Part shown: positions 45,906 through 55,585 of the stretch, one piece after another
Layout of the letters: each line of letters starts with the position of its first letter
How positions within the stretch are numbered: the first letter of the stretch is position 1
From: Candidatus Scalindua sp.
GTDB taxonomy: Bacteria > Planctomycetota > Brocadiia > Brocadiales > Scalinduaceae
Length of the DNA stretch: 64,000 nt
Reading direction: 5' to 3'
Assembly: GCA_031316155.1 (NCBI GenBank)
Contig: JALDRB010000008.1
Location: forward strand, 181,110-245,109
Notes under the pieces: generated by a model
The model's database searches: none
What the model was told of the DNA's origin: nothing
What the model saw: only the letters and a program-made list of their open reading frames with translations
Position numbers and translations under genes: made by a program

Positions 45906-46556
45906 TTTATTTCTTGTGTATTCGTTCAGCAACGAATTAACATTTACGTGTATATTGAATATGAAATATTCCACAGAGTGGGATATGCAAGAACGACAGT
46001 TGAGTATCAAAATGGTCAGACCTTCATTATTCAATAAGGATCACAATGACGAGGCTATTGCTGTTGGGCTGAAGATTCCTATTCTGATCAGTGATAATAG
46101 ATTTGATACAGGGTATTTGAGGTTTGTTTGTATTTCAAAAGAGAAAAGAAGAACAGTTATCACATCCTGAAAATAACAATTCATCATCAAGCACATCTCG
46201 AGTTGGTTTTACTCAAAACTATTTCAAAATTCCTGGATTGCCGTTGGCCTCTGCGAATTCTGTTTCACTTAGCGATCAACTTTTTCTCTGTTTCCTTCAA
46301 TTTTATAACCAGCAAAAAAACAACCAACTTGAACCGAACTCATACAGATCGATTCTCTTGGTGAAAAGGGTAACTGAATATTGTGGCGGTTGAAAAAAGT
46401 TAGGTTCCTTACGTCAAAGTGTCAATTGATACGTAAGGGTAAGATATGCGGATTTAAAAGTGCCGGTAATAAAATAACTGGAATAGATGTTGTAAGTGAG
46501 TACAATATTGATCGTGTAGTTATTAAGGAAATTAACGGAAAAAAGAAAGAGTAGTT
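45906..46556. other. Region of gene fragments
   Basis: 651 bases with no complete gene. A 38-base word (46085-46122, beginning tgatcagtgataatagattt) recurs exactly at 47713-47750. A terminal fragment (about 46443-46555, containing KSAGNKITGIDVVSEYNIDR) is open without a start. These look like leftovers of several deleted genes. Confidence 0.45.
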
Positions 46557-46871
46557 ATGGACATCGAAAACAATTTAAAAACAGTTGTAGAAAAAATTAC
46601 CGGTAATTTTTCTATTGAAAGGATAATCCTGTTCGGTTCATATGCCTATGGTCATCCAACAACTGACAGTGATATTGACTTGATGGTAGTAATGGAAACG
46701 GACGAAAAACCTCATAAAAGAGCTGTACCCATAAGAAAAATATTGAAAGGGATTGGATTTTCTAAAGATATCATAGTGAAGACTCCTGAAGAGTTTGAGA
46801 AGTTTAAGGACATCGTGGGAACAATTGTGTACCCGGCTGCCCATAGAGGAAAGATACTATATGAAAGATGA
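46557..46871 (+). CDS. MNT-domain nucleotidyltransferase
   Basis: 104 residues with LFGSYAYGHPTTDSDIDLMVVME (GSx10DxD). It is distinct from the gene at 31288, being closer to the MNT proteins that accompany the larger HEPN-domain family. The stop overlaps the following HEPN gene by 11 bases. It is probably the antitoxin of the pair. Confidence 0.82.
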   Translation: MDIENNLKTVVEKITGNFSIERIILFGSYAYGHPTTDSDIDLMVVMETDEKPHKRAVPIRKILKGIGFSKDIIVKTPEEFEKFKDIVGTIVYPAAHRGKILYER

Positions 46872-47268
46872 TAAGCTGAATGTGGTAGGAGCATGGTTTA
46901 AAAAGGCAGAAAATGACCTGATCAATGCAGAAAATACCATAAAGATGGGATTTCCTCCTACAGATACCATATGTTTTCATGCTCAACAGTGCGCTGAAAA
47001 ATATCTCAAAGGTTTTCTTACTTTCCATCAAATTGAATTCCCGAAGACCCATTCTCTTGAAGATCTTGTTTTTCTGTGCAGAGATACTGCGCCAAATATA
47101 GAAACAGAACTTGAAGGGATTGAAATACTATCAAGCTATGGGGCAGAAGTCAGGTATCCAGACGATATTTATTATGACATACCTGTAGCGGATGCAAAGG
47201 AGGCCATAGATTTAGCAAAAAAGGTTAAAAGTATTATTCTCAGACATCTGGAAGGAAAGATATTATAA
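46861..47268 (+). CDS. HEPN-domain protein
   Basis: 135 residues from ATG 46861. HEPN features: WFKKAENDLINAENTI, CFHAQQCAEKYLKGFL and FPKTHSLEDLV. No clear RX4-6H motif is seen at the usual place (a RYPDDIYYD segment stands near it), so RNase activity is uncertain. It is paired with the MNT gene upstream as in many HEPN-MNT two-gene modules. Confidence 0.78.
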   Translation: MKDDKLNVVGAWFKKAENDLINAENTIKMGFPPTDTICFHAQQCAEKYLKGFLTFHQIEFPKTHSLEDLVFLCRDTAPNIETELEGIEILSSYGAEVRYPDDIYYDIPVADAKEAIDLAKKVKSIILRHLEGKIL

Positions 47269-47377
47269 AGGTAACATTAACATTTCTTGCTACGAAACAC
47301 ACAAATAAACGAAAAAGCCAATTTTCATTTTTTTTAAGTGTTTCGTGATTTCTTTTTTAAGACTTTCATTCCGATAA

Positions 47378-47509
47378 ATGGACCTGAAATTTCTTGGAAA
47401 TAAGAAACTTCTCGACATACACAAAACAGCCTTTCTCTGTTCAGGAAAAAGTCCTTCCAATATCATCCTGAAATCACTGGACTGGGCAAAAGAAAAAAAG
47501 GAAGAGTAA
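47378..47509 (+). pseudogene. Truncated duplicate of the DprA/SLOG-like gene
   Basis: 43 residues (MDLKFLGNKKLLDIHKTAFL ... LKSLDWAKEKKEE) that match the first 42 residues of the protein at 45420 with few changes, then a stop. The DNA upstream differs. It is a remnant, and its presence on both sides of the MNT-HEPN pair suggests that the pair was inserted between two copies or that the region was duplicated. Confidence 0.75.
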
Positions 47510-47712
47510 AATTTATAGAGCAAGTTTTACAATGATTTTGGAATTATACAGTCTTATTATCTTATTAATAATTCAAAGTAAAAAAATCTTTCTAAATGAT
47601 AAATAGCTTAATCCTTGACTAAATGATACAAATAACTGATTTTGAAAATTGTATTAAAAAGAGAATAGGGGAGTATCATGAATCGAATTCTGTAATACAA
47701 GGGACACATCAT

Positions 47713-47918
47713 TGATCAGTGATAATAGATTTGATACAGGGTATTTGAGGGAAGGTTATATTTCATGTACAAAAATTCAGGGGACACCAACTTATTCCAT
47801 CCGTCATGAAAAGGCTGATTTCGAAAATACAGGTATGACATTTTCTGATTTTTTAAACAAACTCTACGACCTCACCCCTGAGGAGATTGAGATTGTGGAG
47901 GGGAGAAATAAATTGTAA
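47713..47918 (+). pseudogene. C-terminal gene fragment
   Basis: This begins with the 38-base word shared with 46085 and continues with CTKIQGTPTYSIRHEKADFE and FLNKLYDLTPEEIEIVEG. The last phrase is typical of the extreme C-terminus of Eco57I-type methyltransferases. No start codon is present and the origin is uncertain. Confidence 0.35.
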
Positions 47919-47936
47919 CATAAGGCAGGTGAAATG

Positions 47937-48058
47937 ATGAAGACGCTTAATGAAATTAAGAAAATTCTGAAAAACACAGGGCAGAAGTAGTCAGGAACTA
48001 TAAGGTCAAGGAGATCGGCATCTTTGGCTCTGTTGTAAGAGGTGAACAAAATAGGAAA
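47937..48058 (+). pseudogene. Decayed MntA-like nucleotidyltransferase
   Basis: ATG 47937 reads KTLNEIKKILKN, then stops. In the next frame EVVRNYKVKEIGIFGSVVRG continues, matching the start of the gene at 31288, and the sequence ends before the DxD residues. It is a frameshifted and truncated relic. No HepT follows; a release-factor-like gene takes its place. Confidence 0.7.
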
Positions 48059-48122
48059 AATAAAATCGTTTAATAAGTGCGTTAGTACGCAGGCAGGATG
48101 TGCTAACTCGAAGAATATACTT

Positions 48123-48473
48123 ATGTCTATTTTCAAGGTATCTCCAAAAAAAGAAAAAGAACTCCTGGAGCGAATGAAGCAATTGCGTGTTTCTGAAAGC
48201 GATATTGAAGAAACTTTTATCCGCTCCGGAGGCCCCGGAGGTCAGAAGGTTAATAAATCTTCTTCCGGTGTATCTCTCCGCCACCTTCCGACAGGTATCA
48301 GGGTGAAGTGCCGGAAAGAACGCTCACAACCTCTCAACCGGTTTTTTGCACGACGGATTCTCCTTGATCAGATTGAACGTATGCAGAATGGGTTTACCAT
48401 CGAAGAGAAAAAACGAAGAGAGAAAATCAGGAGTAAAAAGCGAAAGAGGGCACGAAATACAAAAATAGACTGA
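48123..48473 (+). CDS. Stand-alone GGQ release-factor-like protein
   Basis: 116 residues from ATG 48123 (the frame is open upstream). The peptidyl-tRNA hydrolysis motif is in FIRSGGPGGQKVNKSSSGV and is followed by the RF-1 domain strands VRCKCRK-like region (IRVKCRKERSQPLN) and a basic C-terminal tail (KRREKIRSKKRKRARN). It lacks the codon-recognition domains of RF1/RF2, like ArfB/YaeJ or the mitochondrial MTRFR. It probably rescues stalled ribosomes. Confidence 0.82.
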   Translation: MSIFKVSPKKEKELLERMKQLRVSESDIEETFIRSGGPGGQKVNKSSSGVSLRHLPTGIRVKCRKERSQPLNRFFARRILLDQIERMQNGFTIEEKKRREKIRSKKRKRARNTKID

Positions 48474-48812
48474 TTTTTATGTAGTATTTCGCTTCCCTTC
48501 CTCTTGTATGTGATTACCAGTCAAATTTTTTTTGAGGAGATTTCCCTGTTCCGCTCTATGCTGATTGCGAGTGCACTTTTTCTGAAAATATGGGGTACAA
48601 ATCTGCTATTGTGAACCCTTTGCCTCCTGTTTGGTTGAGTTTGCAGGTAGAGTATATTCATACCCATTCTTTATCTAAAGACCTGCATCAATCGCCGCAT
48701 AGGGGCATTGAAGGACAAAAATCAACGCGCCTTATCTGGTGAGGGTTGCGAGTTAGATGCGGCCTTGCAGTAACAGAGATCTCAATCTCTTCCTGTCTCT
48801 AAATAGACAACA
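48474..48812. other. Intergenic stretch between convergent genes
   Basis: 339 bases between the release-factor-like gene and the end of the minus-strand CARDB gene. I see no gene, repeat or clear terminator hairpin. Confidence 0.35.
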
Positions 48813-50470
48813 TCAACCGATGCAGGCGCCGTTAGCGCTATTGTTTCCCTCGTTATTCAATTCATGTACCTGGTTGTTGGAATCAACGGTTATTTTAAAC
48901 GAGCAATCAGGGGTGAAGCAGTTTGACGGCACCTTGAAGAGAAGATCAACTGACCCGCCTGCCGGAATAGCAGGTGTATCAAGGATGACAGGTAGATCAT
49001 TAAATAGTACCGTTGTCTTTGAGGCGGATGCATCGTCGTTTCCCTGATTCTTAACTGAGACCCTCAACAACTTTCCACCATCCTCTAATCTGCAGAAAGC
49101 AGCCTGGTCTGTACCCGAAGGACTAAAAGGCAGTAAATCAGGTGATTTCACACTCGGTATCACTCGCGGAACGGCTTTTAGCCCTAGTACTGTGACCTTA
49201 TGACTGGCGATATGGAAGGGAAAATCGTCTTTGTCACGAAGTACGGAAGACAATTTATAACGCAGTGTTCCTGTAAGAGCCCCGGGGTCTTTAACATAAC
49301 TCCATTCATCGACCCACACTCCGATCTCTTTTACATGCTCATCATCACACCCGTAACTCAATTCCCAGCCTGTGAGCATCGGTATTGCATACTCATACGG
49401 AATATTCTCAATCACGAACTCTTTGGAGTCAATACCGTTACCCGATAAGCATGCAGTAAAAGGACCCTCATCCTCTTTAGGAAGGATAGAAAAAGGAGGT
49501 TGGATGATTCCAACGTCGCTGCCGCCTAATCCGGAAACGATTTCACCAAACGTGTAATCCCTTCTTGCCTTGTTATCCTTGAAGATGGCGGAAGTTTCCC
49601 AACTCACATAGCCTGAATCAACCTGGCTTGCAGAATTTGGCAATGAGAGGACCACGTCTTCGAGCTTCTTTTTATATATCTTTCCCTCCTCAACGAAAAT
49701 TTCGCTATGATCCATGTTGTACCTATTTGTAACAGATGGTGGTCTTCAATATCATCACAAACCACATCTAAAATGTCCTTGTCCCAACTGAAGAGGAATC
49801 CACGAGGAAGTATTGCAACGGTCTTACTGGCAGCAAAATCTGGATTCTGGAGAAATGCAGGAAAGGTTGCAAGAGCGGTAGTCGCTCCTTCGTTAACAGC
49901 GCCAAAGAAATTTGTTTCACTTGGATCAAGGGAGTCGTCACAACCATCTTTATGGTCAACCGTGAGATTAATGTTTGAGGGGTTCCAGGCAACAACAGTA
50001 TAATGATAGCACCAGCTATATGCGTCGTCAAAATTTTTATCTGAAAGTGCACCAAGTGCTTCCCATTTCAGCGTTTGGTTCTCAAGCCTGATGTTTCGAA
50101 TCAAGGTTCCAATGCCTGCGACATGGTGGTCTTTGTGAAGGTACTTCAAATGCCAGCCGTTTAGAAAAACAGTGGCATTGGTAGCGTACGATGGAATGTC
50201 CAGACTTTGCTCAACCGTTAGAACGTCTTCTATTCCTGATTTATTTGATTCCGCGCATCCAAATCCATGATACACAATTATCGTCTCCGGCTCTTCAAAT
50301 ACCACGTTTCGATCTTCAGTAGTCAGTTCCGCAAACGGAGAGTCAGGAATCAGGCCACACCACGGAATAACAACCTTAGTGCAAAATGAGCATGACCCCA
50401 AAATGGCTGCGATGAGAACTCCAAATAAAGTCATGAAAGACCTTCTGAAGTATACGTTTCTGGTATTCAT
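48813..50470 (-). pseudogene. Exported CARDB-domain lipoprotein, frameshifted
   Basis: From ATG 50470, behind a strong Shine-Dalgarno (GGAAGGAGG). A signal sequence ends at a lipobox-like ILGSCSF and leads into a long extracellular region (VVFEEPETIIVYHGFGCAES ... FLFSWDKDILDVVCDDIE). Near 49715 the coding moves to the next frame, where it continues as MDHSEIFVEEGKIYKK and ends with a CARDB adhesion-type domain (VSVKNQGNDDASASKTTVLF ... VDSNNQVHELNNEGNN). A single base change at about 49720 would restore one protein of about 550 residues. The possibility of two overlapping genes is weaker because the first frame's tail past 49715 looks non-coding. Confidence 0.7.
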
Positions 50471-50675
50471 CTTATTTTCCTCCTTCCGCTTAAATTTCGG
50501 TATTGAAGATATAGTATTTATGCCTTTGAAAGAACCATAGAGAAACTGATGGAGAGAAAATTTTAATAAACGTATTAACGAATTACTCTGGCCGGTTGCT
50601 AAGTCGTTTTCAGGTGGAGAGGAAAGCATTATGAACACATAGGTATTGAAAAGCAAGTATAAAATTAAGAGTAAA

Positions 50676-50869
50676 TATACTCATCTCATAATGGTTTTCG
50701 GATAAAATCCGAGATAAAATTGAGCGAGTAAAGTCCTCGGCGCTTTTTGTCCGGGGATACCTTCACCAGGATTTGGTTTCCAGCCTGCCCGGCTTGTCAG
50801 CCGTTCGCCAGCCCGATACTCATTCTGACGGGGACGGGTAAAACCGAAAACCAAATCGGTTTTAGTATA
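50676..50869 (+). repeat. Modular repeat, long-core form
   Basis: A 194-base twin of the copy at 18894, with the same order of segments: tactcatctcataatgg, gataaaatccgagataaaatt, gagcgagtaaagtcctcgg, tttgtccggggatacc, a GC-rich piece, and ggttttagtata. It lies in the 484-base gap between the broken lipoprotein gene and the next minus-strand gene, which otherwise shows only an AT-rich promoter-like leader for the lipoprotein gene. Confidence 0.87.
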
Positions 50870-50954
50870 AAAGGTTGGGAGTTAGTGAAAAGCAGTCGGG
50901 GCGTGGCAAAAAATAGTCTTTACCTTTTTCTATCTGTCTTCCTGCTTCAGGCAC

Positions 50955-51587
50955 TCAGCCCAGTATAGAATAAGTCATTACATATGAAGCCCATATCCAT
51001 AATCCCTGTGCTACGCCGAAATGCAGTACCTGCCACCAGGGGCCTCTTTCCAATAGATAGAGAATAAACACCAGTCCGCTCGCGATCAGAAATTCACCCG
51101 CAATTATGTAATAAGGCACTACACCAAGCATATGGCATTCCCTGTAATACCACCACATTGCCCCGTTTGCCCACCATTCATAGAAAGGAATTGTTACTGC
51201 GCCCAGAAGGCCGGTAAGGAGGACAGCAGGAACAAGTCCAAAGATGTTTAAGATCCTCCATCCTATATAAGCCGTCTGAGTCAGTACAACACCCCAGGCA
51301 AATGGCATGTAAAGAGGAGAGCTTACTATGAAGGGGCCTCCGGTGTAATAGACAAGCGTTCCTGTTACTGCTACCAGCCACCGATCAGCAGTGAGTTCTA
51401 CAAAACCAGCTATTATGGAAAGGAGCATTATTTTCCCGGCCAGAAAATCTCTTTTACTGAAAATATAGGTAATAAAGATGAGCCAGTTGATTGCAGTTAT
51501 GGTGCCGGCAGCTATCCAGCCGGGAGCCAACAATGAACAGGTCCCGTTCCAGATGAGGTTAAAAGAAGAGTGCCTCCTATTACCCAA
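50955..51587 (-). CDS. Polytopic membrane protein of unknown family
   Basis: 210 residues, five or six predicted membrane spans and many tryptophan/tyrosine residues near the interfaces (YEWWANGAMWWYYRECH). The start at 51587 is TTG; no better start is obvious, and a GGAGG lies inside the first codons, so the true N-terminus may differ. I do not recognise the family. It is downstream of, and in the same direction as, the GNAT-deacetylase gene (48 bases apart). Confidence 0.55.
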   Translation of the reverse strand: MGNRRHSSFNLIWNGTCSLLAPGWIAAGTITAINWLIFITYIFSKRDFLAGKIMLLSIIAGFVELTADRWLVAVTGTLVYYTGGPFIVSSPLYMPFAWGVVLTQTAYIGWRILNIFGLVPAVLLTGLLGAVTIPFYEWWANGAMWWYYRECHMLGVVPYYIIAGEFLIASGLVFILYLLERGPWWQVLHFGVAQGLWIWASYVMTYSILG

Positions 51588-51635
51588 TCAGAAGGATTGT
51601 GTTATTTTTTAATGCCTTCATATACTTCTCAATTA

Positions 51636-53390
51636 TTATGCGTGGCTAATAGCGGGTTGACTCCCGCTTGTTTCTCCGCAGCCTTTAAAAAATGCTCTTG
51701 ACCCGTTGCGTATGCCTCTGATGTTGTACCCTCCTTCCTGAACGATAAGCAGAGGCTTCTTTGTCGATATGAGACGCTTTCCAATACCCTCAAATATTTT
51801 CGGACTTAAAAGAAATGTGCCTGTCGGATCTCCTTTAAGAATATCAAAGCCGAGAGAGACAACAATAATATCGGGATTGAAGCTCAAAATGAATTTTACA
51901 GCTCTCTCAAACACACGAAGATATTTATCATTCTCAGTACGCGGAGGCAGCGGAAAATTCCGATTGAAATCAACTCCTTCACCTTCTCCTCTTTCAGACT
52001 CATAACCGGAAAAGTACGGATATGAGTAATCAGGATGGCCGTGGATAGATACGGTCAGGACATCCTTTCTCTTATAAAAGATATCCTGGGTACCGTTGCC
52101 ATGATGAAAATCAATATCAAAAACAGCCACCTTTCCCTCCTGACTCAGATAGTTTGCCGCTATAGCCGCATTATTAAAGTAGCAAAATCCGCCGAAAAAA
52201 CGTTTTCCGGCATGATGCCCGGGAGGCCGGCATATTGAGTATACCAGCCGTTTACCGGACAGGATTTCATCCGCACCGGTTAAGGCCGTATTTACGGCTG
52301 CACGCGCCGCTTTGTAAGCATTGGAGTTTAATGGAGTTCCGGTATCAAGGCAATAGTAACCGGCCTGCACCGGCAACACCTTTGGACGATTCTCCGGTCT
52401 CCGGATAGGAAACGTGTCCGGATAAAGAGGCCGTCCCTGCCGCAGTGAAGCGCAAACCATGCGCAGGTAATGAACGAATATTTTATCGTGAACGGCAAGT
52501 ATCCATTTATCGCCGTATTCACGCGGAGTCACAGATACAAAACCACCGATGTCCCTGATTACCTCCCTGAGAACTTCCACCCGTACAGGACGCTCGAAAT
52601 ATCCGCGTTCCTTAACATGATGGATTTCGTGCTTGGGGCTGAACACGGAAGTATACGCGAGAGGGGATTGAAAATTCCGTACTGTCCGATGCTCCTTTAT
52701 GGCCTTTATGTAACGCAGAGGACGAAAAGTAACAGGATCTTCTTTGAAGGATTCAATAATCTGATCAACATACGCTGAATCGGTAGCCCTGGCAAAACGG
52801 GTTGTAAGAATCATCCTGGTCGCCTCCTGAGCCTCTCTTCTGGCAAGAGTATGGGTAATCCCCAGGCCGTCGAATAAGAGAATGGCGGTTGTAGGTGGAT
52901 CACCTACAGGAACGGAATAGGCATGATTCTCTATCACTCTTGCACCATGCATTTCGTAAAAACGGACAGCCATCTGAGCCTGTTTTAACTCCGCAGGATC
53001 GGTGGTCAATTCCGCCATATCCGGCTGCACTTCAAGATAGAGCCCCTTAACGGAAAGGTTTTTGCAGTTTTCACTGACCGCCTCGTACAGGGCACTGCCT
53101 ACTCCTCTGCCGCGCAATCCTGATCGCGTGGCTATGAAATCCAGGAAGCAGCAATGTATCTCCGGGAAATGCATGACAAGGGCAAACCCGTCCACCCGTC
53201 CCAGAGCGCCTTCGGCAACAACAAGGATTGTGCAATATTTATGCCTGATTGGGTCACGGATCAGTAACGGAATCTTTTCCGCGTATCCTGCCAGCTTGGG
53301 AAAACTCTGTACAAAGATTTCCTGAATCTGTTTCACACGGTCACTGGATAGAAGAGAACCGGTATCTCGTAAAATTCTAATTCTGATCAT
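51636..53390 (-). CDS. GNAT acetyltransferase fused to histone-deacetylase-like amidohydrolase
   Basis: 584 residues. The N-terminal 180 residues are a GNAT domain, with the acetyl-CoA loop RSGLRGRGVGSALYEA and GLYLEVQPDM. From about residue 255 the protein is a class I/II HDAC-like deacetylase: RPPGHHAGKRFFGGFCYFNNAA (active-site His pair), VFDIDFHHGNGTQDIFY (zinc Asp/His), SLGFDILKGDPTG (third zinc ligand) and VQEGGYN. Relatives include acetylpolyamine amidohydrolases and acetoin-utilisation proteins. Joining an acetyltransferase and a deacetylase in one chain suggests control of one acetylated pool, probably polyamine or protein lysine; that is inference. Confidence 0.88.
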   Translation of the reverse strand: MIRIRILRDTGSLLSSDRVKQIQEIFVQSFPKLAGYAEKIPLLIRDPIRHKYCTILVVAEGALGRVDGFALVMHFPEIHCCFLDFIATRSGLRGRGVGSALYEAVSENCKNLSVKGLYLEVQPDMAELTTDPAELKQAQMAVRFYEMHGARVIENHAYSVPVGDPPTTAILLFDGLGITHTLARREAQEATRMILTTRFARATDSAYVDQIIESFKEDPVTFRPLRYIKAIKEHRTVRNFQSPLAYTSVFSPKHEIHHVKERGYFERPVRVEVLREVIRDIGGFVSVTPREYGDKWILAVHDKIFVHYLRMVCASLRQGRPLYPDTFPIRRPENRPKVLPVQAGYYCLDTGTPLNSNAYKAARAAVNTALTGADEILSGKRLVYSICRPPGHHAGKRFFGGFCYFNNAAIAANYLSQEGKVAVFDIDFHHGNGTQDIFYKRKDVLTVSIHGHPDYSYPYFSGYESERGEGEGVDFNRNFPLPPRTENDKYLRVFERAVKFILSFNPDIIVVSLGFDILKGDPTGTFLLSPKIFEGIGKRLISTKKPLLIVQEGGYNIRGIRNGSRAFFKGCGETSGSQPAISHA

Positions 53391-53525
53391 AGATTATTCA
53401 TACTGCCGGCGCACTCAGCCGGAGAAACATAACCTGCACATTCAGGTTTGGTCTCTGTGCATTCAATGCAGTTACAATTAAGGAAGATCAACCTGAAATA
53501 AAAGATTCCTGAAGATAAAGATAGA

Positions 53526-53618
53526 TATATACTAAAACCGATTTGGTTTTCGGTTTTACCTGTCTGCGTGCATTCCTTACGCACAGGCAGGTCCGAAAAC
53601 CATTACGAGATGAGTATA
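53526..53618 (-). repeat. Modular repeat, short-core form, reverse orientation
   Basis: On the minus strand: tatactcatctcgtaatgg ... the core gcctgtgcgtaaggaatgcacgc ... ccaaatcggttttagtata. Complete, lying 135 bases upstream of the GNAT-deacetylase start. Confidence 0.85.
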
Positions 53619-54050
53619 CAATATACCATTTTGCCTAAAAATCAAGTGATAACAATTAAGGAGGAGAGAGAGTTCCTGAGGGTTGAGGATATTGCTATTG
53701 ACTGGATGCGGAATAATGCGTATGTTGTTCACTGATAAACTCTACAGAGATTGCTGAGAGAAGAAGCTTTATTGACTCAAAACTATTACTGAGTTCAGAG
53801 GGGTTATTAAGAAAGTAACCATGTTTTCCTGACGGTTTGAATACATAAGACTTTCTTTCTATGATAATACATCTTACAGAGCATTCTCGGATGTCCCACG
53901 GAGAACATTATTTCTGCGACATTCCAGGCCAAAAGTTTCTGGTTTATCATCTGAAAATCTGTTTAACAAATAAAGTAATTCAGGTGCGGGTGAGGGTATC
54001 CACCTTTCGGAAAAGGCCGGTATTAACCAGTATAAAATGGAGGGATAATT
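53619..54050. other. Intergenic stretch with gene scraps
   Basis: 432 bases. A GGAGGAGAG ribosome-binding-like site at 53660 is followed by short open scraps (for example VLRVEDIAIDWMRNNAYVVH-like frame) that stop quickly. I cannot assign a gene. Confidence 0.35.
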
Positions 54051-54476
54051 ATGAGAGATGAAAAGATGTATGCACAACAGGATAGAGGGAAGATAAACCC
54101 GGGAGAATTTGTAGTTTTGGTAATTCTTCTTACGGTTATGACTGCGGTTGTTATTTCGGTTATCATGGATCATATCGAGAAAGAGATCGATTCAGACAAA
54201 GAGGTCTATCTCTTTCTTCATGGAAGGGAAGACCTGCGGGAAAAGGCAGAGAATGCCCTGGTTGCCTATGGATTTCTGAAAGAGAACATCATCAAAGCTT
54301 CATCAGAAAAGATAGGAAAAGCAGGTGATTACATGGCGATGCTCTGGAAGCCTCCACAGCCAGACCATATAAAGATTCAGAAGATAACCAAAGTAAAGGC
54401 GACAGAGCCGGACAAGGTATTCGGGCTCTGGAAAGGGGTAATGAGAAAAGACATCGATACTGCTCCTCTGGAATAG
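54051..54476 (+). CDS. Hypothetical single-span membrane protein
   Basis: 141 residues; GGAGGGAT precedes the ATG. One membrane span (about residues 20-41, FVVLVILLTVMTAVVISVIM) is followed by a small cytoplasmic or periplasmic domain with a charged helix (REDLREKAENALVAYGF). No family is recognised. It stands alone between a modular repeat and a region of toxin-antitoxin remnants. Confidence 0.5.
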   Translation: MRDEKMYAQQDRGKINPGEFVVLVILLTVMTAVVISVIMDHIEKEIDSDKEVYLFLHGREDLREKAENALVAYGFLKENIIKASSEKIGKAGDYMAMLWKPPQPDHIKIQKITKVKATEPDKVFGLWKGVMRKDIDTAPLE

Positions 54477-54726
54477 CGCCACTCTCTTGTTAATCGCTGT
54501 TTTTCTTGAATGTGCTGTTGAGGTAAAGGCTGATTATGTTATTTCCGGTAATCGGGCAAAGTGGAACAGAGGAAGAAGGTGTCGCATCTTGACAGGTTGT
54601 CCGAGAACAGGTATTTTGCCAGATTTCCGAGTCATAAGCCCTTTAATATCAACACCAACATTTTCTGGTTTTGTATTCTCGAACAACCTGTTGAATAGTG
54701 AATAGTGGTAAAGGGTAGGGAAATCT

Positions 54727-54791
54727 TGACCATCATTATTGGATTACTCTCTTATTATGGTAAAACTGGAAACCAAATCGGTTTTAGTATA
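54727..54791 (+). repeat. Right-arm-only repeat plus 25-base shared flank
   Basis: It begins tgaccatcattattggatta, which recurs exactly at 55901-55925, and is followed in both places by the repeat right arm (here aaaccaaatcggttttagtata). The two copies bracket the higB fragment, the YgiT-like gene and the gene at 55586. Confidence 0.7.
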
Positions 54792-54912
54792 TATGTACCA
54801 AAAGCCCTAAAATAAGACGGATATTAGTATGGCTAATTCAAGTTATGTGTCTTCAGTTTATATCAACATTTAACGCTTGACGTTATGCGTTATAGTAGTT
54901 TATACTTCGTAC

Positions 54913-55005
54913 ATGATAAAGTCGTTCAAGTGCAAAGAAACGGAAAAAATATTCAATCGGTTTTTTTCACGCAAGCTTCCTCGCTGGATTGAGGTATCAA
55001 GTTAG
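54913..55005 (+). pseudogene. Fragment of a HigB/RelE-type toxin gene
   Basis: ATG 54913 reads IKSFKCKETEKIFNRFFSRKL, the typical N-terminus of HigB-type toxins, then stops after 30 codons. TTGACG (54877) and TATACT (54901) form a promoter with an 18-base spacer, so near the ATG that transcription would be almost leaderless. Only the first third of the gene is left, and no HigA follows. Confidence 0.6.
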
Positions 55006-55037
55006 TTTGTGAAAATCAGATAGACTTTCCTTAAATA

Positions 55038-55280
55038 TTATCTTTGTAATGTAGTAACTTCAACCAGATTATGTTTCTGTCTGGCATCTTCAATAATTTT
55101 TTCCACCATTTCGGCAGTACCATCATAAATCCAATCCGCGCCATATTGAGAACATACCGTAGCAGGTACTTCTCTTACCACAACGACCCCAAAACCGAGA
55201 TCAACAGTGAAAGTTGTTTTCCCTAATTGTTTCTTACCCCCGTAAAGAGGATATGCAGCAGGGGTTTTATTCATTTTCAT
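55038..55280 (-). CDS. YgiT-like antitoxin protein lacking its zinc cysteines
   Basis: 80 residues. The sequence matches the YgiT-type zinc-finger family (GKKQLGKTTFTVDLGFGVVV ... REVPATVCSQYGADWI ... KIIEDARQKHNLVEVT), but the expected CPxCGG reads AYPLYGG and CSQCG reads CSQYG. Three of four zinc-binding cysteines are tyrosine (TAT/TAC in place of TGT/TGC, each one G-to-A change). Family members pair with DUF4258-type toxins encoded just upstream, and none is present here. It is either an inactive relic or a zinc-free variant. Confidence 0.65.
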   Translation of the reverse strand: MKMNKTPAAYPLYGGKKQLGKTTFTVDLGFGVVVVREVPATVCSQYGADWIYDGTAEMVEKIIEDARQKHNLVEVTTLQR

Positions 55281-55585
55281 TCGCTCCTACCACATGAAAG
55301 AGTTGACATTTTGTGGTATTTTGTTTTAATTTTCATATCGATTCAAAAAGCGAATTTATATTGTCTCATTCTAAGGTTGACTATGAGGTGATAATCGTTT
55401 GATGAAAAAGTTTGAAAGGTTATCCGGAAGAAGACTACTGTGGGGAATATTACACAACCCAATAATAAGGCACTGTCCTGATTTAGTTATACGTGAAAAG
55501 GATATCCGTTCAGCCATAAGCAGACCCCTTTCCTTAGCATGCAAACTGGTAAGCTGGTTATTGATTATTTAAAGGAGGACTTGAT

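Noticed and set aside
49604..49715. Two overlapping genes instead of one frameshifted CARDB gene
   Set aside because: The upstream frame's tail beyond 49715 has no family-like sequence, while the other frame continues the protein smoothly.
55402..55572. A 56-codon gene upstream of 55586
   Set aside because: No ribosome-binding site or family similarity; it could be a broken remnant, and support is too weak to list as a gene.
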